From Yponomeuta sedellus (Eukaryota; Arthropoda; Insecta; Lepidoptera; Yponomeutidae), in contig OW203724.1 in NCBI GenBank assembly GCA_934045075.1, positions 9,535,473-9,599,472 of the forward strand: a stretch of DNA of 64,000 nucleotides, given 5' to 3'. Within the stretch, counting starts at the first letter, position 1. Every line of letters begins with the position of its first letter. The notes beneath the pieces are model-generated. The model did not search any database. It had not been told where the DNA came from and saw only the letters and a list, made by a program, of their open reading frames with translations. This document shows, in pieces, positions 22,401-37,400 of the stretch. The position numbers and the translations under genes are program-made.

Positions 22401-25400
22401 TTGCAGGGATATGTGTTGTGTTACCAGCAATACGGTCGCCCATGAAACTTTTTTCTGCTTGTTGCTAACTACCGTATGTAAGTATTATATATTTTGTTTA
22501 ATAAATTACCTACTTACTACCGTCTCTGTGTCTACTGCACAAAAAATCACACTAATATTACAAAGGCGAAAGTTTGTGAGTGTGTATGTTTGTTACTTTT
22601 TCACGTCTAAACGGCTGGAGCGATTTTAGTAAAATTTTGTATGCAATTAACTAACACCCTGGATTAACACATAGGTTACGTTTTACTGCGGGAAAATATG
22701 TTATTCCCGTGAGAAATTCGATAAACCGCGATTAACACCGCGGGGCACAGCTAGTTATATTTTTATCTTACAGTATAGCTCTAGTTAGCATTTTAAAGTT
22801 AATATTATACTGTAGTCGAAGACCGATCAGGGGCCTAATTATGCGCAGCGCACCAAATTCTGTGGGAATCCTGGCGTTTAGATAACATTTATTATTAAAT
22901 TTGACAGTCAATTGTAATCGTTCACAATTTGTTGCGCATAATATACGGACATATGTCATCAGTTGCCAACCAATATTTGTACAATTCATAGCATTTCTTT
23001 TATTTCTAAGTTGTATTCAGAACGTCCGTGTGATGATCATGCGACGTGAATCCTAACCTTCCTTTTACACCGAATCCGAGCTGAGCGTGGGATTGCGAAT
23101 TTCGATCGATAGCAATCGAAGCAAACGTCAGAATAAGCAGATAGGTTAAGTAGCACGGGTTATACCATTACAACGCGATTGGTTACGAGACTACCGATAG
23201 TGTGCATGAAACGACCATTACCTAATACGACTCTATTGAACAACTATGCATTTTAGAGAGTCGCCTCCCAGGATTGGTTAGTGTGCTCGGGCTTTAGGCT
23301 TTGCCGAGTCGGGTAATAAAATAATGTGGAGGTTTTTACACCCCACTCTTTATCTATAGTGGAAAGGCTCAGCTGACACACAATAATACATGTAGATATA
23401 GTGCACAAATGTATATTAAACCACAATAACAATCAAGAACAATTTACAGCCTCTGCTGACATTAAATTTTCTCCGACAAGTAACCACAGCAAGTAACGCG
23501 CCGTCATTCCATTCAAACGTACATCAACAATCATACCTGCCAGTCTGTCCATAATTGTCCAACCTCTTTCTCTAACAAATAAAGATGTAGTGCTTACCTG
23601 CGCAGTTCGCAGACTGTCGCGTTGAGGTGGGCCGTGGCGGCGGCGGCCAGGCTCTGCGCGCGCTCCGCTGGCACGCTCACCTCCTTCTCCAGCAGCCATC
23701 TGCAAGTGCACGCGCAGCCGTCAGGACACAGTATCGCATCGGAAGGGGCTTAAACTAAACTGACGCGTTCATTGGCGTATCTATATTAACATTTCCTATA
23801 ATATGTCAGTCAGAGTTTTTCATTTATCGACGACTACTTTTGTTATAATACTTTCTAATAAGTTTTTATTTTAAGGTGGCTTGATTGACAGTAAGACCCG
23901 CCACTGTCTTACAATCCTCCGCCAACCCGGACTTGGCCCCTGTGGTTGAGTATGGCCTAACCTTCCTACGATGCAGGAAGAGACCCGTATCCTAGCAGTG
24001 GGGGCATATAAAAGGGTTGATATTGAAGTTTTTATTATGAGAGTGATTTGATGTCTTGGTTTTTTTTTTGAAGAAATAAATGATTTATGAGATTTGCTAC
24101 CTTTATTGTATACTTAAATACAAAATGACTCCCATCTAATTTCGATGCAAGTGATCCATTACAATGTGATCTTATTTTCATTGCCGGCATTAGTGAAAAC
24201 TAATGCTCAGGGCCTCGAAACTGGAATTCCTTATATACCGGCACTTTTATAACGCATAGAATTAACGACGTATAACGACAAATCGTATTATGATCTTAAG
24301 CTGGGTACTGACCAACGTTACGAGGTGTAATGTAACATTCGCCGTCAGCCAGGTGGGGCACGCAAGCTGCTGCACACTCGATGGTTGCCCAGTAACACTG
24401 CGTACTGACAGCATGAATGCGCGCTGTGTAATGTTACATTACACCTCGTAACGTTGGTCAGTACTCAGCTTTAGATCGCACAAATCCCCATGTCCCCTTA
24501 ATGACGCGTAGAGTAGACACAGTGCAAATAAATAATCATTACAGTACAATTAATGGCGCTAGTGTTATTGTGTGGAGCCCCTATAGTATCGAGTTCAGTA
24601 TATTGCGGTCAGGCCCACTCTAGGAAGTCCAACAGATGTATGAGTAACTAGAGCCGTGATGAGTCCCGTGCATTAATTTATTAAATAGATTTTATTATGT
24701 ATATTTAATTTTATTCGCCTTTGGGTGTGTCTTAGTTTTTTTTTTATTGTAAAGTCTTAACATACTCTCGCCTGTATCACGGAAGGGTAGGCAGAGAACA
24801 AGTTCTGCCACTTGCCAAGAATAAAGTAAAGAAATTGATAATAGGGGTTGATTTGTTGCGTTAATGAGACAGGACGAGAGGGCAACTTGATAGGCATTAT
24901 TGTTTCCCGTATTTAAACAATTTCTATGTACCGTTCGTTTAGGTAAATATAGACCAAAGCTGAAGAAATTTCTATCCAAGTCTATTAGATATAAGTATAT
25001 ATTCATAATTTATAGTGTAGATGGATAGTGGTGTTGGGCGAAAACAAAATTCATATTACGTACCAAGTAGGAATTTATATGTTTCAAATAATAAATGCTA
25101 TAACCTCTCTGGAGGTTAAAATTACTCCGAATCTTCTAAACTAACCTACACAGAAAGTACACCACATTGAGTGTGAATTAAGAAAGTTTTATAATGTGGA
25201 GGTTGATATTATTATCAACACAGAACATAAAAAAAGAGTAGAAGTCGTAAGTGGGCGGTGCCCGCGTGCCTCACATTAGCAATGTATTGCCTATGCGTAG
25301 TCGGTGACAGTTTTGTTTACTTCAGTTGCCGTGCGCTTCTAGTAAAGAAAAAATGGTGAAAACTTGATTAAAATGCCTTGTTGTGCTGTGTTAGAGAGCA

Positions 25401-28400
25401 AAAATAAAAGCTGGGAACTAAAATATACCGATCATGCCGTAATATTTCATCGGTAAGACGTATTTCATTGTATTTTTAATTAAATTTGTAATGACATGAA
25501 CACGGAAACCAATCCGAAAATGAAAAAGTGAAACCACCTTTATTTACTGGCTAGTAAAGTTAGATTTTCATTGATGAAAGTGTACCTTCTCTAGAAATTT
25601 CTGTCATAATTTGAATTCTACTCAAATACGGATGGGGGCACACATGATAAAAATCTATCGATATTTAGTTGTCTATGACTTAGTAGTCATACATACTTAA
25701 CCTCAGAACACAAAAATAAGGAGAAGTGCCTTGTGGGCGTGGCACTGTCGCCCAACGTTAGCCCATTTGGGCTAACCTCTGCGAAACTTTAAAATATGGC
25801 CGTCAATGGCTTCGCGCCAGCCGTTGTAGTAACATCTGAGTTAAATGCCTAATTGCACAGTGATTACCTGCAGAAATCGCTGTGATACATGCTATTCAAA
25901 AACAGGGGACTGTCTTTTCACCGGTAAACCTATTTTACTCACTATATTCGTCTTATAAACTACGAAAAATCAAAATTATAATATTTTTTTGTGCAATGTG
26001 CATCACATTACTAAGAACATAAATGGGACGTATTTATTACATTGTAGTTACTCCACTGCTGTTTCTAAATAGGATTTTCGTGGAGGTTTGCTAACTAGGA
26101 AAAGCCAGCCCGCAGTGAACCGTCACGCAAAACTGATCATTGTTCAATGCGATGTTTCGAGGTACGGCCGCATGTATTTGCCGCGAAATGTCAAATTCAC
26201 CAGTAGGTCAGCTGGAGACATAGTGATGGGGTAGTTCCTTTCTTTTCAGACTGATTAAGTATCGATATTATTGAGGCATTTATAATCGTTCGTCCAGACT
26301 TCCTAAATTACTAGAACCAATTATTGTAAGACTAGGTATCTAGTCTTATCGTCGACTATTGCCCGCGACTCCATCTGCGTAGACTTCAGCTTGCGTTGCT
26401 AAGGAAGCTTTTATTTTAGTAGAAGGATTTTGTCTTATTAAAAACAGGCCTAGCTTCGATCATGCATTTCAAAAAGTTTCTAATAAAGATAAAGAAAAAT
26501 ACGAAAGAAAAATGGATCAAAATACAGAGGGTATAACTGATTTCCTGTCAAATAAAGTACCATTTGCTCCATCTATTTTACAGAGAAGTGTTTCCAGCTG
26601 CTAAAGTAGGGGAAAAAGTATTTCCGTGGGCAGTTCCTACTTTGAAAATACCAGTAACAACGAGTTCCATAAAGGTTGAGGTACCAGTATATTTAAAATC
26701 ACTATAAAATTTTACATGGTTTAGAATATTCAATTATCACTTTATTCTAATCTTCATTTCATATGGACGACGCATAACTCTCCAAAAGAAAGTGTTTCTA
26801 AAGAAACAAATCAGGTGATGTGGTTGTGGTACTAAATCATAGTCTTATATATTTAATTTTTATGAGCGTTATGTTATAAATGAAATTCGATTATGTAATG
26901 AAAAACAAGTTAAATAAAGAATTTTCAGTATTTTAATAATTTATTTACCATTTTAGATCCGACAAGTTCTCGAATGGAGACCACAATATGGTATATCGGT
27001 ACTTGCTTATACATATGTCATATCGGTAAGTGCAGCGTCGGACGACAAGATGGAGAGAAGATCACATCCTAGTCGAAAGAAGACGCTGGATGTAAGCCGC
27101 TTTCAACTGGTCTTTTTGGAAATCCATGGAGGAGGCCTATGTCCAGCAGTGGATATCTTGTGGCTGAATGATGACGATAATGAAAATATTCTCTGTAGGA
27201 TTTCAGTCGGAGGTTGATTTTATTTTTTTAATCTGTTTCTGTTGTTAAAATGTTTCGAAAGTTTCATTGAAATTTGTTTTGACAAGCTTACAAAAGTTCT
27301 TCCTGTTTACTGTATTTTTAATTAGGAAGTTACTTTATTTACAGGCCCATGATACATTTCAATCACAGCCATAAACATATTCTTTAGTTAATCCTTATAA
27401 TCCAAGCGTGGCTTCTGATTTCCAATATATCGCTGTTTCTCAGACAAGTGGCAATTTCTTCAAAAAAATGGTTGTTTTTCGAGTTTATACATGTGTTTAT
27501 TCTATTTTTTATATAGCTGGGTGAATTATTTTCAGAGAATGAGAAAGTAATTGCTATTGTATTCTTAAAAAGTCAGCACTTCATTCTTTCACCCAAGAAA
27601 AACTTAAAACTATTTGTTTTAATAATATTGTTTTTATAAATTTAACATGCTCTGTTTTTGTATCATCCCAACACGAAGTATACTGTTAATAAATGAATAA
27701 CCTCTCATCGGATAATTTTATCGATAGATGTATTATTTGATACAAGTGTTCCATCCCTAAGGAGTTCACCGACGCTGTTGTTTACGTGTACTAGTGTATT
27801 CGTACAATTGTTTTTCATAGTGTGCGAACCAATTAAAAGATTAGAACGCTAGTAAATGACTGGACAGACGTGTGCGTGAACCTTATATTTACAATATTGT
27901 GCATGTAATGAAAACGCACTCATATTCAAAAGTGGCGACAGCGGTACCGGACTTATTTCGCGGCTAGGGCATATCTTCTTCTTTCTATGATCTGAGTACT
28001 TAACAGTACTTAGGTATTGTAAACTCCAATTCGTCTAAGTAGGTAATAGTACATTACACAACTAGGGCAGCGACAGGAAGGCAAAATTGGTTCAAAACGA
28101 CGATGAACACAATATATTCAAAGCATTTTCATGAACACTTCATAAACACTAAAAATGGCGGAAGGTGGCACTTATGTGATGCAGCAATACCAGAAAAAAT
28201 GTGCTTACTACCAGGTTAGACTCTTGCGTATAAATGAAATATATTAAGTACCATCGTCAAAAAAAAATGGTATAACGTATGAAACATGGCGTACAGATAG
28301 ACAACGATCTGAATCGAGTCGTAGAATATGTTATATTTCCCGTGTAATATCGGCGTAATTTCTAACGCCCGCGAAGCAGCGGGTTAAAGCTAGTTTTAAA

Positions 28401-31400
28401 TAAGAGATAACATTTTAAAATATGAAATTTACCACATTGTTTTATCTGTGCGTCTATGTACCCTATTAGTGTTAATTATTTTTTAATACAGTTGCTCAAA
28501 AAGTGGCGTATTACACGGACGTATAGCATGCGGGATGTGGGCTATTACACACTCGTGATTTTTTTTACCTTTCCCGCACTCGTGCGTTTTCTTTCCCAAC
28601 TGTCAAAATAATGTCTATTAAAAAGAAAAACCAGCCATGAAGTTTTTACTAAAAAAATCATAGAAGTTTTTATGAGCTACTAATTTGTTTCAATATCAGA
28701 TTTTATGATTTGATTGAATGAGTTAAGTTAGGTTTCATTTCATTTCATCTCATTAAATTTCATTTTCATTTCATATCAATAAAAAAAATCTTCTTCTGAA
28801 GACTTGGCTGTATGGGCATAGTTCCCTTTGCCTTCTAGAATGGGTGAAGAAAAAAAATCTCTGCTTATATTTTTTTACGGTTGGCGCCATTTTCTAAATA
28901 TTTTTTTCTTTATTAAATTGCTTATTTTTTTCGCAACTGTACTAAAAATAGTCGTTCAGTACACGTGCGGAACCGTCATTGCAACTTGTCGGAGCTCTTT
29001 GCAATGACAGCCTTTCCGCACTTGTAATGAAATATACTATATTGCACAAAAGATAATGTTGAAAAGATGCATTTTCTACCAGTCAACGCGCAAGCAAAAA
29101 AGAAATAGCTAAAAATACTTCTAAGTACCAGCATTCATATTCGGCCGTTAATGTGTAAACTGTTTGTACGAGTATAATTTGTCGATAGGTTCTCCCTATC
29201 GATAAACAAGAACTCGCATTGTCCCATCCCAAACTGAGAATTCACTTGTTTTTCAATTTTGAACTTTATGTCTTACTAGGTAAAAGTTCTTTTCGGTCCG
29301 ACGCGGCGGTAGTTCCATCTAGTGTAGAGTAGCGTTACTACAAAATGTCAATCTTAATTTCATCATTGTCATTTGATTTTGATCATTGTTAACATTACAA
29401 AAAGGTGCATATTTTAATTGAAACTTTTATGATGTACACCTTTTCGGCATTGACTTTATTTACCAATGGCAGGTTGGCATTCGTAGTGTGCGTTTGGTTT
29501 GTAAGTATCAGTTTGGTTACACTGGTTTTCGTACAAATGTGTCATGTCGCTACTTCTACTCTTTTTTTATGTTCTGTGATTATCAACTCTTTCCCTGCGT
29601 TCCAAGATGCGATGAAATCGATTACAGCGCGAATCCGACCAAATTTAGTAGTCCCAAAGTTTCTCGCACCAAATAGGGTTATTGTGCCTACTGCACTTAG
29701 GTATATGGATTGGCACCACAGAACATAAAAAAAGAGTAGAAGTCGTAAGTGGGCGGTGCCCGCGTGCCTCACATTAGCAATGTATTGCCTATGCGTAGTC
29801 GGTGACAGTTTTGTTGACTTCAGTTGCCGTGCGCTTCTAGTAAAGAAAAAATGATGAAAACTTTATTAAAATGCCTTGTTATGCTGTGTTAGAGAGCAAA
29901 AATAAAAGTTGGGGACCAAAATATACCGATCATGCCGTAACATTTCATCTTTAGGACGTATTTCATTGTATTTTTAATTAAATTTGTAATGGCATGAACA
30001 CGGAAAGCAATGCGAAAATGAGAACGTGAAATCACCTTTATTTACTGGTTAGTAAAGTTAAATTTTCATTGAAGAAAGTGTACATTTTCTAGAAATTTCT
30101 GTCGAAATTTGAATTCTACTCGATTACGGATGGGGGCACACATGATAAAAATCTATCGATAATTAGTTGTCTATGACTTAGTAGTCATACATACTTATCG
30201 GTACTTAGGTATTGTAAATTCCAATAAATTCGTCTAAGTAGGTAAAATAATTATTGTTATTTTATACCTACTTCTTAAGTGCCTTTTCATATGCACCCGG
30301 TCGCCGGGCCGGGAAAGTAGTAATGAATGAGCTACGGTCGCCGGCTGGTCGTTGTGCATGTGAAAACTGTCATTGGAGCTCATACATTACTTTTCATACA
30401 AAACATGACATGAGCACATGCAAGACATGAGCACAGCTAGATTGCGATATAGTTTTTCTTCACCAGTTTATCAGGGACTGAAATATTTAAGAAACTATCA
30501 AAGTAATTTTAATCTTACATTTTTAAATATTCCAACCGAGATGTAAAGTGAGATTATCGAAAACGACTCATATGGTTTTTTTTTACTTCAGTTCAAAACA
30601 TTAAGTAGTTTACTACTGTTTACCTGTTCGAGTGGTTGTTCTCTTGGCGAGCATAAGATTTTTGTTTTGTTATGTTATTGGTATACGGTTTATTTATTAT
30701 TCTGCTATTTACTCTTAATACTTCAACCCCTTTGACAACAGCAAATCGAGGCAATAATAAAACAACCCTCTCGGATTCAAAACCATTTGGAAGTGAGTTT
30801 TCATTTAGTTTTCCTAGGGAAACCGGATATGAAATTAAAATGGAAGGCAGCGATAAGAAGGCAAAATTGGTTCCCAACGAAGATGAGCACAATATATTCA
30901 GAGCATTTTCATGAACACTTCATAATAACTAAAAAAGGCGGAAGATGGCACTTATGTGATGCAGCAATACCAGAAAAAATGTGATCACTTCCAGGTTAGA
31001 CTCCTGCGTATAAATGAAATTATATTAGTATAATCATCAATTAGTATTACGTATGAAACATGGCGTACAGATAGACAAAGATCTGAATTGAGTCGTAGAA
31101 TAATATTTCCCGTGTTATAATTTCTAACACATCGCGAAGAAGCGGGTTAAAGCTAGTTTTAATAAGAGATAACATTTTAAAATATTACGAAATCTACCAC
31201 ACTGTTTTATTTGTGCATCTATCCACCCTATTAGTATTAATTCTTTATTGCACAAAAGATAATGTAAAAAGATGCGCATTTTCTACCAGTAAAGCCAGTA
31301 CCAGTATTCGTATTCGGCCGTTAATGTGTTAAACTTTTTGTATAATTTGTCGATAGGTTCACCCTATCGACAAACTAGAACTCGCATTGTCCCATCCCAA

Positions 31401-34400
31401 ACTGAGAATGTACTTGTTTTTCAATTTTGAACTTTATGTCTTAGTAGGTAAAAGTTCTTTTCGGTCCGACGCGGTGGTAGTTCCATCTAGTGTAGAGTAG
31501 CGTTACTACAAAATGTCAACCTTAATTTCATCATTGTCATTTGACTTTGATCATTGTTAACATTATGAAAAGTGCATATTTTACTTGAATTTTTTATGAT
31601 GTACACCTTTTCGGCATTGACTTTATTTACCAATGGCAGCTTGGCATTCGTAGTGTGCGTTTAGTTTATGTGTATCAGTTTGGTTACACTGGTTTTCGTA
31701 CTAATGTGTCATGTCACTACTTCTACTCTTTTTTTATGTTCTGTGATTGGCACTGTAATCGATTACATCGCATCTCGGAACGCACCCTTTGTATGCCCCC
31801 CACAGATGCCCCCACTTGTTGGGCACAGGTCTGTTCCTGCATCGCAGGAACGAAGGAGGTTTAATAAAATTTACTAATTATAAATTTATAATTCGTACCC
31901 AATTAGAACTACTATTACAATTTCTTAAACTTAAAATATTTTTTATTGTGACTTTTATTTAGAATAAAGAAAATTTCATCTAGTTATGTACTAATTGAGA
32001 TTAAAATAGGAAAAGGAATTTATAGGATTATGCACTGAAAATCAATTCCATTCCCTGTAGTAGGGAGAGGATATATTCAATTAGGTACAAAATGCTTATA
32101 TTATTTGGATTTTAATTAGTAATGTAATTACGTCTATTTCCCTCTATTGATGCACGTTTTTTCGTTAGTGTTTGCAAACAATACAATTATGAAAAACCTT
32201 TTAGTAGTGATATCAACGATAACGAAGATATCTATATAAACAAGCCATAGTAATTATAGGATTAAGATTTCCTTCCATTAATTTCCGAGACAGTACGACG
32301 ACGATCAGTGGGCAGCCCAGCAGACCGACAATATAGTTCAGTGAAACGTCCGTGGATGCGGATGGCTAATATCTAGCAATATGCCATCGAATTGTCATGA
32401 TTACTATGAATAGTAGTTTTCTAAACGATTTCTATGAAAGTACCCGGAACCGCCGTGCGTTAAGCACGTTATGCCGTTGGCGTCGGCTGTCATGTAATGG
32501 CAGTCGTTAAGCCATGTCAGAGGCCTCATGGGCGGCTTGATAACTTCTGACAGTAAGTCCCGCCACTGTCTTACAATCCTCCACCAACCCGAACTTGGCC
32601 CCCGTGGTGGAGTATGGCCTAACCTTCCTATCTAATTTCCTTTTAAATTTTTCATTTGGGGGAAAGAGCCTATGATGAGGATGAAGATTTTATTCACAAT
32701 AATTTATGAAGAAATAGTCGCGTTTCACTATCAAAACTTTTGGTTTGAGACATCAAAGTAAATATCTATGCAGGCAGATAAGAAATGATAGGTTGTTCAG
32801 AAGTATCTATGCCAAGTTTGAATAACCCCTTTCTGTCTTATCTGGTCTTTTCACCACAGTGTGTGTTTAGGAATAAGAAGCTTTTGAACTGATATCAGTG
32901 CCGCCGAATAGGAACTAAACATGATCCCCTGGTAATTGGATCGGAGAAAGTATTTGCATGTTATGCCGGCGTGATTCTAGTTAATCATCGATGCATACTA
33001 AACAGACAAAGGAGATTTACTGTGAGAACCAGTTATTACTAAACGGGCTATTTTTTAGGCACCACTTGCAGTAGAAAATTCTCTTCAATGTACCCAGGCC
33101 ATTCGCCGAGGTGTTATTCCCAGTCTCCACAGTTTCACGTACGATATCAACCCTTATATGTCCCCACTGCTGGGGCACGGGTCTCTTCCTGCATCACAGG
33201 AAGGTTAGGTATACTCCACTACGGGGGCCAAGTCCGGGTTCTTGGAGGATTGTAAGACAGCGGGCCTTATTGTCAGAAGTTATCAAGCCGCCCATAAGGC
33301 CTCTGACATGGCTTAACAACTACCATTAAATGACTGCCGACACCAATGGTTTAACGTGCCTTGCGAAGCACGGAAGCGCTCGGAAAAAATGCCACTACAG
33401 GTAGTCACGGGACGGTCACCCATCCCGAGCCTGACCGCGTCTGTTGTTGCTTAACTCAAGTGATTGATTCTAATCACTCGGTTCGAATAGGTCACGAGCG
33501 CTTCTCGTATACACCACATTGTAATTAAATATGACTTCTGTTTTTTCAAAGTAACAATAGCACAGGTTCATCCTTTTTTGGTTACTTCTATGATCAATGT
33601 TGTGTAAATTAACGTTAATTAAGATATGTATTGTGCTGTAAATTTATTGATCAGAAATGTCATAACGAAGTAAGGTGAAGTAAGGAATAGAGCCACATCA
33701 ACTGCACAGCATGTACTCACTTGAAGGGATGGCCCTCGTTAGTCTTCTGCACGGCCTGCAGCACGTTTTTGTAGATGCGGAAGGCTACCGCAGCGGTGAG
33801 GGTGAGCAGCGAGGCGTAGGCCAGCACCGAGACCACGGAGCAGCAGGCGAGCGCCACCAGCAGCGCCAAGCCGGCGCCCAGCGCCGCACCCGACCGCGCC
33901 GGGTCTCGCCAGTAGATCAGGGATTCCACTGAAACGTTCGGAAACCTCGCTTTAGTAGTGCTGCGGTCCACCGACACAGAAGGACGACATTTACAGAAAG
34001 ATCCCTAAGAGTCTTCAGTCTTATTTAAGCTGAAATCATAAGTTCATGATCGTTTCTATGCAATGCTGTTGCTAGTTGCATATATATATTTTATTAATTC
34101 TAAGATAGGTTGACATTTTATCGGATGCATGTAACAATAACGATCTAGTTTGTGGGAAGTAAAAAAAACTATCTGTAAACGACTATTACGTTTCGATAAT
34201 TTTAAATTAATCAAAAATCTCTTTACCGGAATACAGGTAGTCACCCAACTGGTTAAACTAATAATATGGTATTGTCAACATGGTGAAATAGTACTAAAGG
34301 GAACGTGACTAAATTTAAAGGCAGTCTAAAAGGCCTAAAACATTGAGCTACATAATCCAGTCAGTGACTCAGAATAGTCTGTAAAGTGTTACCTACCTAT

Positions 34401-37400
34401 TAACACCCCTATGGAAGACTGTATACAGAACTTTTGTTCAATGTTTTTTTTTATTTGTAACATTTCCTAACTTTTGCAGAATGTTGTTAACAAGACAAGA
34501 AGTAATTTGTTAAGTATTTTGTCACTATAAATGTAAATAATATTTTATTAGCACAGGTTTTGAAAAGTTCCGTCCTAGGGGACGTCATAGGCATTTTTTC
34601 GGTCATTATTGAATACATTTGAGTATATTATTTAATAGTTTCCGATTAGCTCTACAATTTTAATGCTAAGTATTTATTACAACTAAAACGTTCTTTAAGT
34701 AGTTGTTTCTGACTTACTGTATTTAAATGTAACTACCTAGGTATTGTGCTGCAGCTTAGAAAACAATAAGTTCGACAGTAGAAGGTAGAAGGGCTGTAGA
34801 GAAGCATGTAAGTAAACAAGCTCACCTGTTTTCTCCGGAAGTGAAATATTGTCTACGCTATTCATTTTTGTATTGGTACACTTATTTTAATAAAATCACT
34901 CATGATAACATTTTAATTTATTTATTGATCTAATATAACAATGTTGTGCTATACTATGTTGTGTTGTGTTGTGCGCCTAGAACTGGAAAAGTTTGAAAAC
35001 TCCTGAAAACCTGAGAGATGTATAGAAAGATATAAGTATTTATTTATGATTTATATTAAGTAGGTACCCAGAATTTATACTCGCAGCCTATCTATACCAA
35101 GCGTAATAAGTGAGTAAAATTATGACGTCACTCACTACTACAAAACTTGAATTAAGTCAGGAATTATCTTTACTAAACTTTGCCAAACGAATACAAAAAA
35201 CAAAATAAACACATCGTCTCATCTTGGATGCAGTAGGTACACAAACCAGTTTCTTTACCCTACATTCAGTTATTATTCACAGTTTGTGCACAGAGCAAGA
35301 CATCTTTTATCGCAGGGAAAAAAAACTGTGTATGCATATGTTCACGCATCACGCGCCACGTCAAAGCCTGACGGTCCCACCAAACTACGTTTGCACGAGC
35401 CCAAAGAAGAACGGCACTCCACGTAACTTTCTACAATCACAATTGTACCTCTATCGATAGAAACACCACAAAAAACGGCCAGTTTGTGTTACAAAAAAAG
35501 GTTTTTAGTAAATAGGTACCTGGTCCGCGCGGGGGCAGATCATTGTACTGGCCAGCGTGCCTCGGCGACTGCTTGGGACGTGCCATGGCGACTGAGTGAG
35601 CGAGATCGCGCAGCGCTGGCGCACGTGGCGCACTGGCACCGCCACGCCAGCCTGCCTTTCTACACACGTCACCCGCCAGACTACTGAGTACTGACACCAA
35701 GCGTCGGGCGTCAGATAGTGATATCGCGAGCGGAAGTTGTGAAGATCGGAACGCACCTTGACTTTATGCCACTCTACAGTAGTGTAGAGTCGCCCAAATT
35801 CAGGTGCGTTCCGCTCTAGGCCGTGAATCAACAATTCAAAACTGAATAATTACTCCCTCTCAATTAAATCATTATTTATAACTTAGCTGCGTTATCTACA
35901 ATACCTAATGAATCTGTACATAGCTTTTCTTATAAAGTAAAGCTGCTACGTGGAGATGCAAACTCACTAGACTTGAGTAGAAGGGACCACTCGGATGACA
36001 ACTCAATAGGCACGGAGTCAACCAAGCCGCGAGTTTTGTCACGATGAAACGATGGGGTGAACAATAGACTCGGAAGCGAGATACCCATGTTCGAATTCCA
36101 GTGCGGATATGTACCTACCTATTTCTATGTTGACACTTATTCAAATTTACGTAAATCTGCGAATTTTAAGTAGCGATACCACACGCTGACGGTTTAGAGA
36201 TGCAACCAGTATAACGCTTGTGACTTGTTTTTTGTGTATATTTGATTTGAGAGCTGAGATCTAGAAGTACCTATTGCTTACCTACTTAGATAACAATCCT
36301 GCTGAGATAAGCGGGCCAGTTTATTTATATGAATCACTGTTCACTCATTTCAGACCAGATCTTTCGGGTCACCTGAAAGATCTGGTTTGCTGTTACCTAC
36401 TTATGCAAGTAGGTAACCTGTAGCATCTGAGGCAAGTAGGTACAGGTGACAGCAGGTAAGTTTTAGTGATAAGTCGTCCGTAACGTTATGGACGGACGGA
36501 CGGATGAATAATAACGGAGTACACGCGTGTACAGGTTGACGTCTGTTTGACTGTATGATTTAAATGGATTACTATCAGGTACCTAATTGAATGTAAGCAG
36601 TTACTCCGTAAATAGCATAGTGGGCCAAGTGATCCGATAAGTACGTGAGCTTGAATCTCCAGAAGCATTCTATGAACCAAATTAGATTTAACCCCTGAGC
36701 TTCGGAATTTCTCAGTAACAAAATGGACCACTTGAGAAGTCATAAGAGCAATAACTTGGAACGTTGTATATCTTTATAATAGTAAATAAACTCTGGAACG
36801 ACTTTAGGTGTGGTTTTATTTGTAGAATTGTAGTAATATTAACAGATTATTTGTAGAATTGTAGTAATATTAACAGAAAACTGGATAAAAACGGATAAAC
36901 GGAGAAGCAGGTAAAAAGTCAGATCTGGTCAAAGCGTAAAGTAGTAGTAGTGAAAAATGAGGGAAATCGAAGAATGTGTGACGTACATAATTTAAATATT
37001 TGAAAATGATAGATGGAAAAAGAAATAAAAATGGTGTGAAGAGGTTTGCACCGTTACACTACCCGGGGGCAACCGGTAAAAAAAATATATTTTTTTTAAA
37101 TATATTTATTTAAAAAAAATATATTTTAAAAAAAAATTTTTATGAAAAATATTGTCAAGTTAAAAAATGGAACTAAACCTAAAACATTCTAATTTAAATA
37201 AAATAGGTAAAAAGTTTAAACTAAAGGACTTAGGAACAGCGAGACATGTTTTAGGTATGAGACTTAGGCGAAATGAAAACGTCATCTATCTTTAAGCTAT
37301 CATAATGTTTGTATAATATATAAGTTAAATTAAAAAAAAAATTAAAATTTATAGTCAAAGGTCCAGAGTAAGGTCGATGAAGGTCGGGGATGTGGGATGG

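Larger units (their letters stand above)
25229..31770 (+). repeat. Partly duplicated block carrying THAP exons (two main units)
   Basis: Unit A (about 25229-29600) and unit B (about 29718-31770) are direct repeats. 25229-25702 matches 29718-30199, 28003-28440 matches parts of 30198-31215, and 29020-29600 matches 31245-31770. A contains an extra 2.3 kb (25706-28003) whose start also resembles the unit start, suggesting a third, older unit. Each unit starts with CAGAACATAAAAAAAGAGTA or similar and includes a THAP first exon about 140 bases on. Confidence 0.8.

Noticed and set aside
33111..33329. Frames shared among 21.7, 33.1, 43.4 and 59.1 kb ([15 protein letters not shown])
   Set aside because: They recur because they lie in R1; the frame is not kept open in all copies and starts differ, so there is no sign of a protein.
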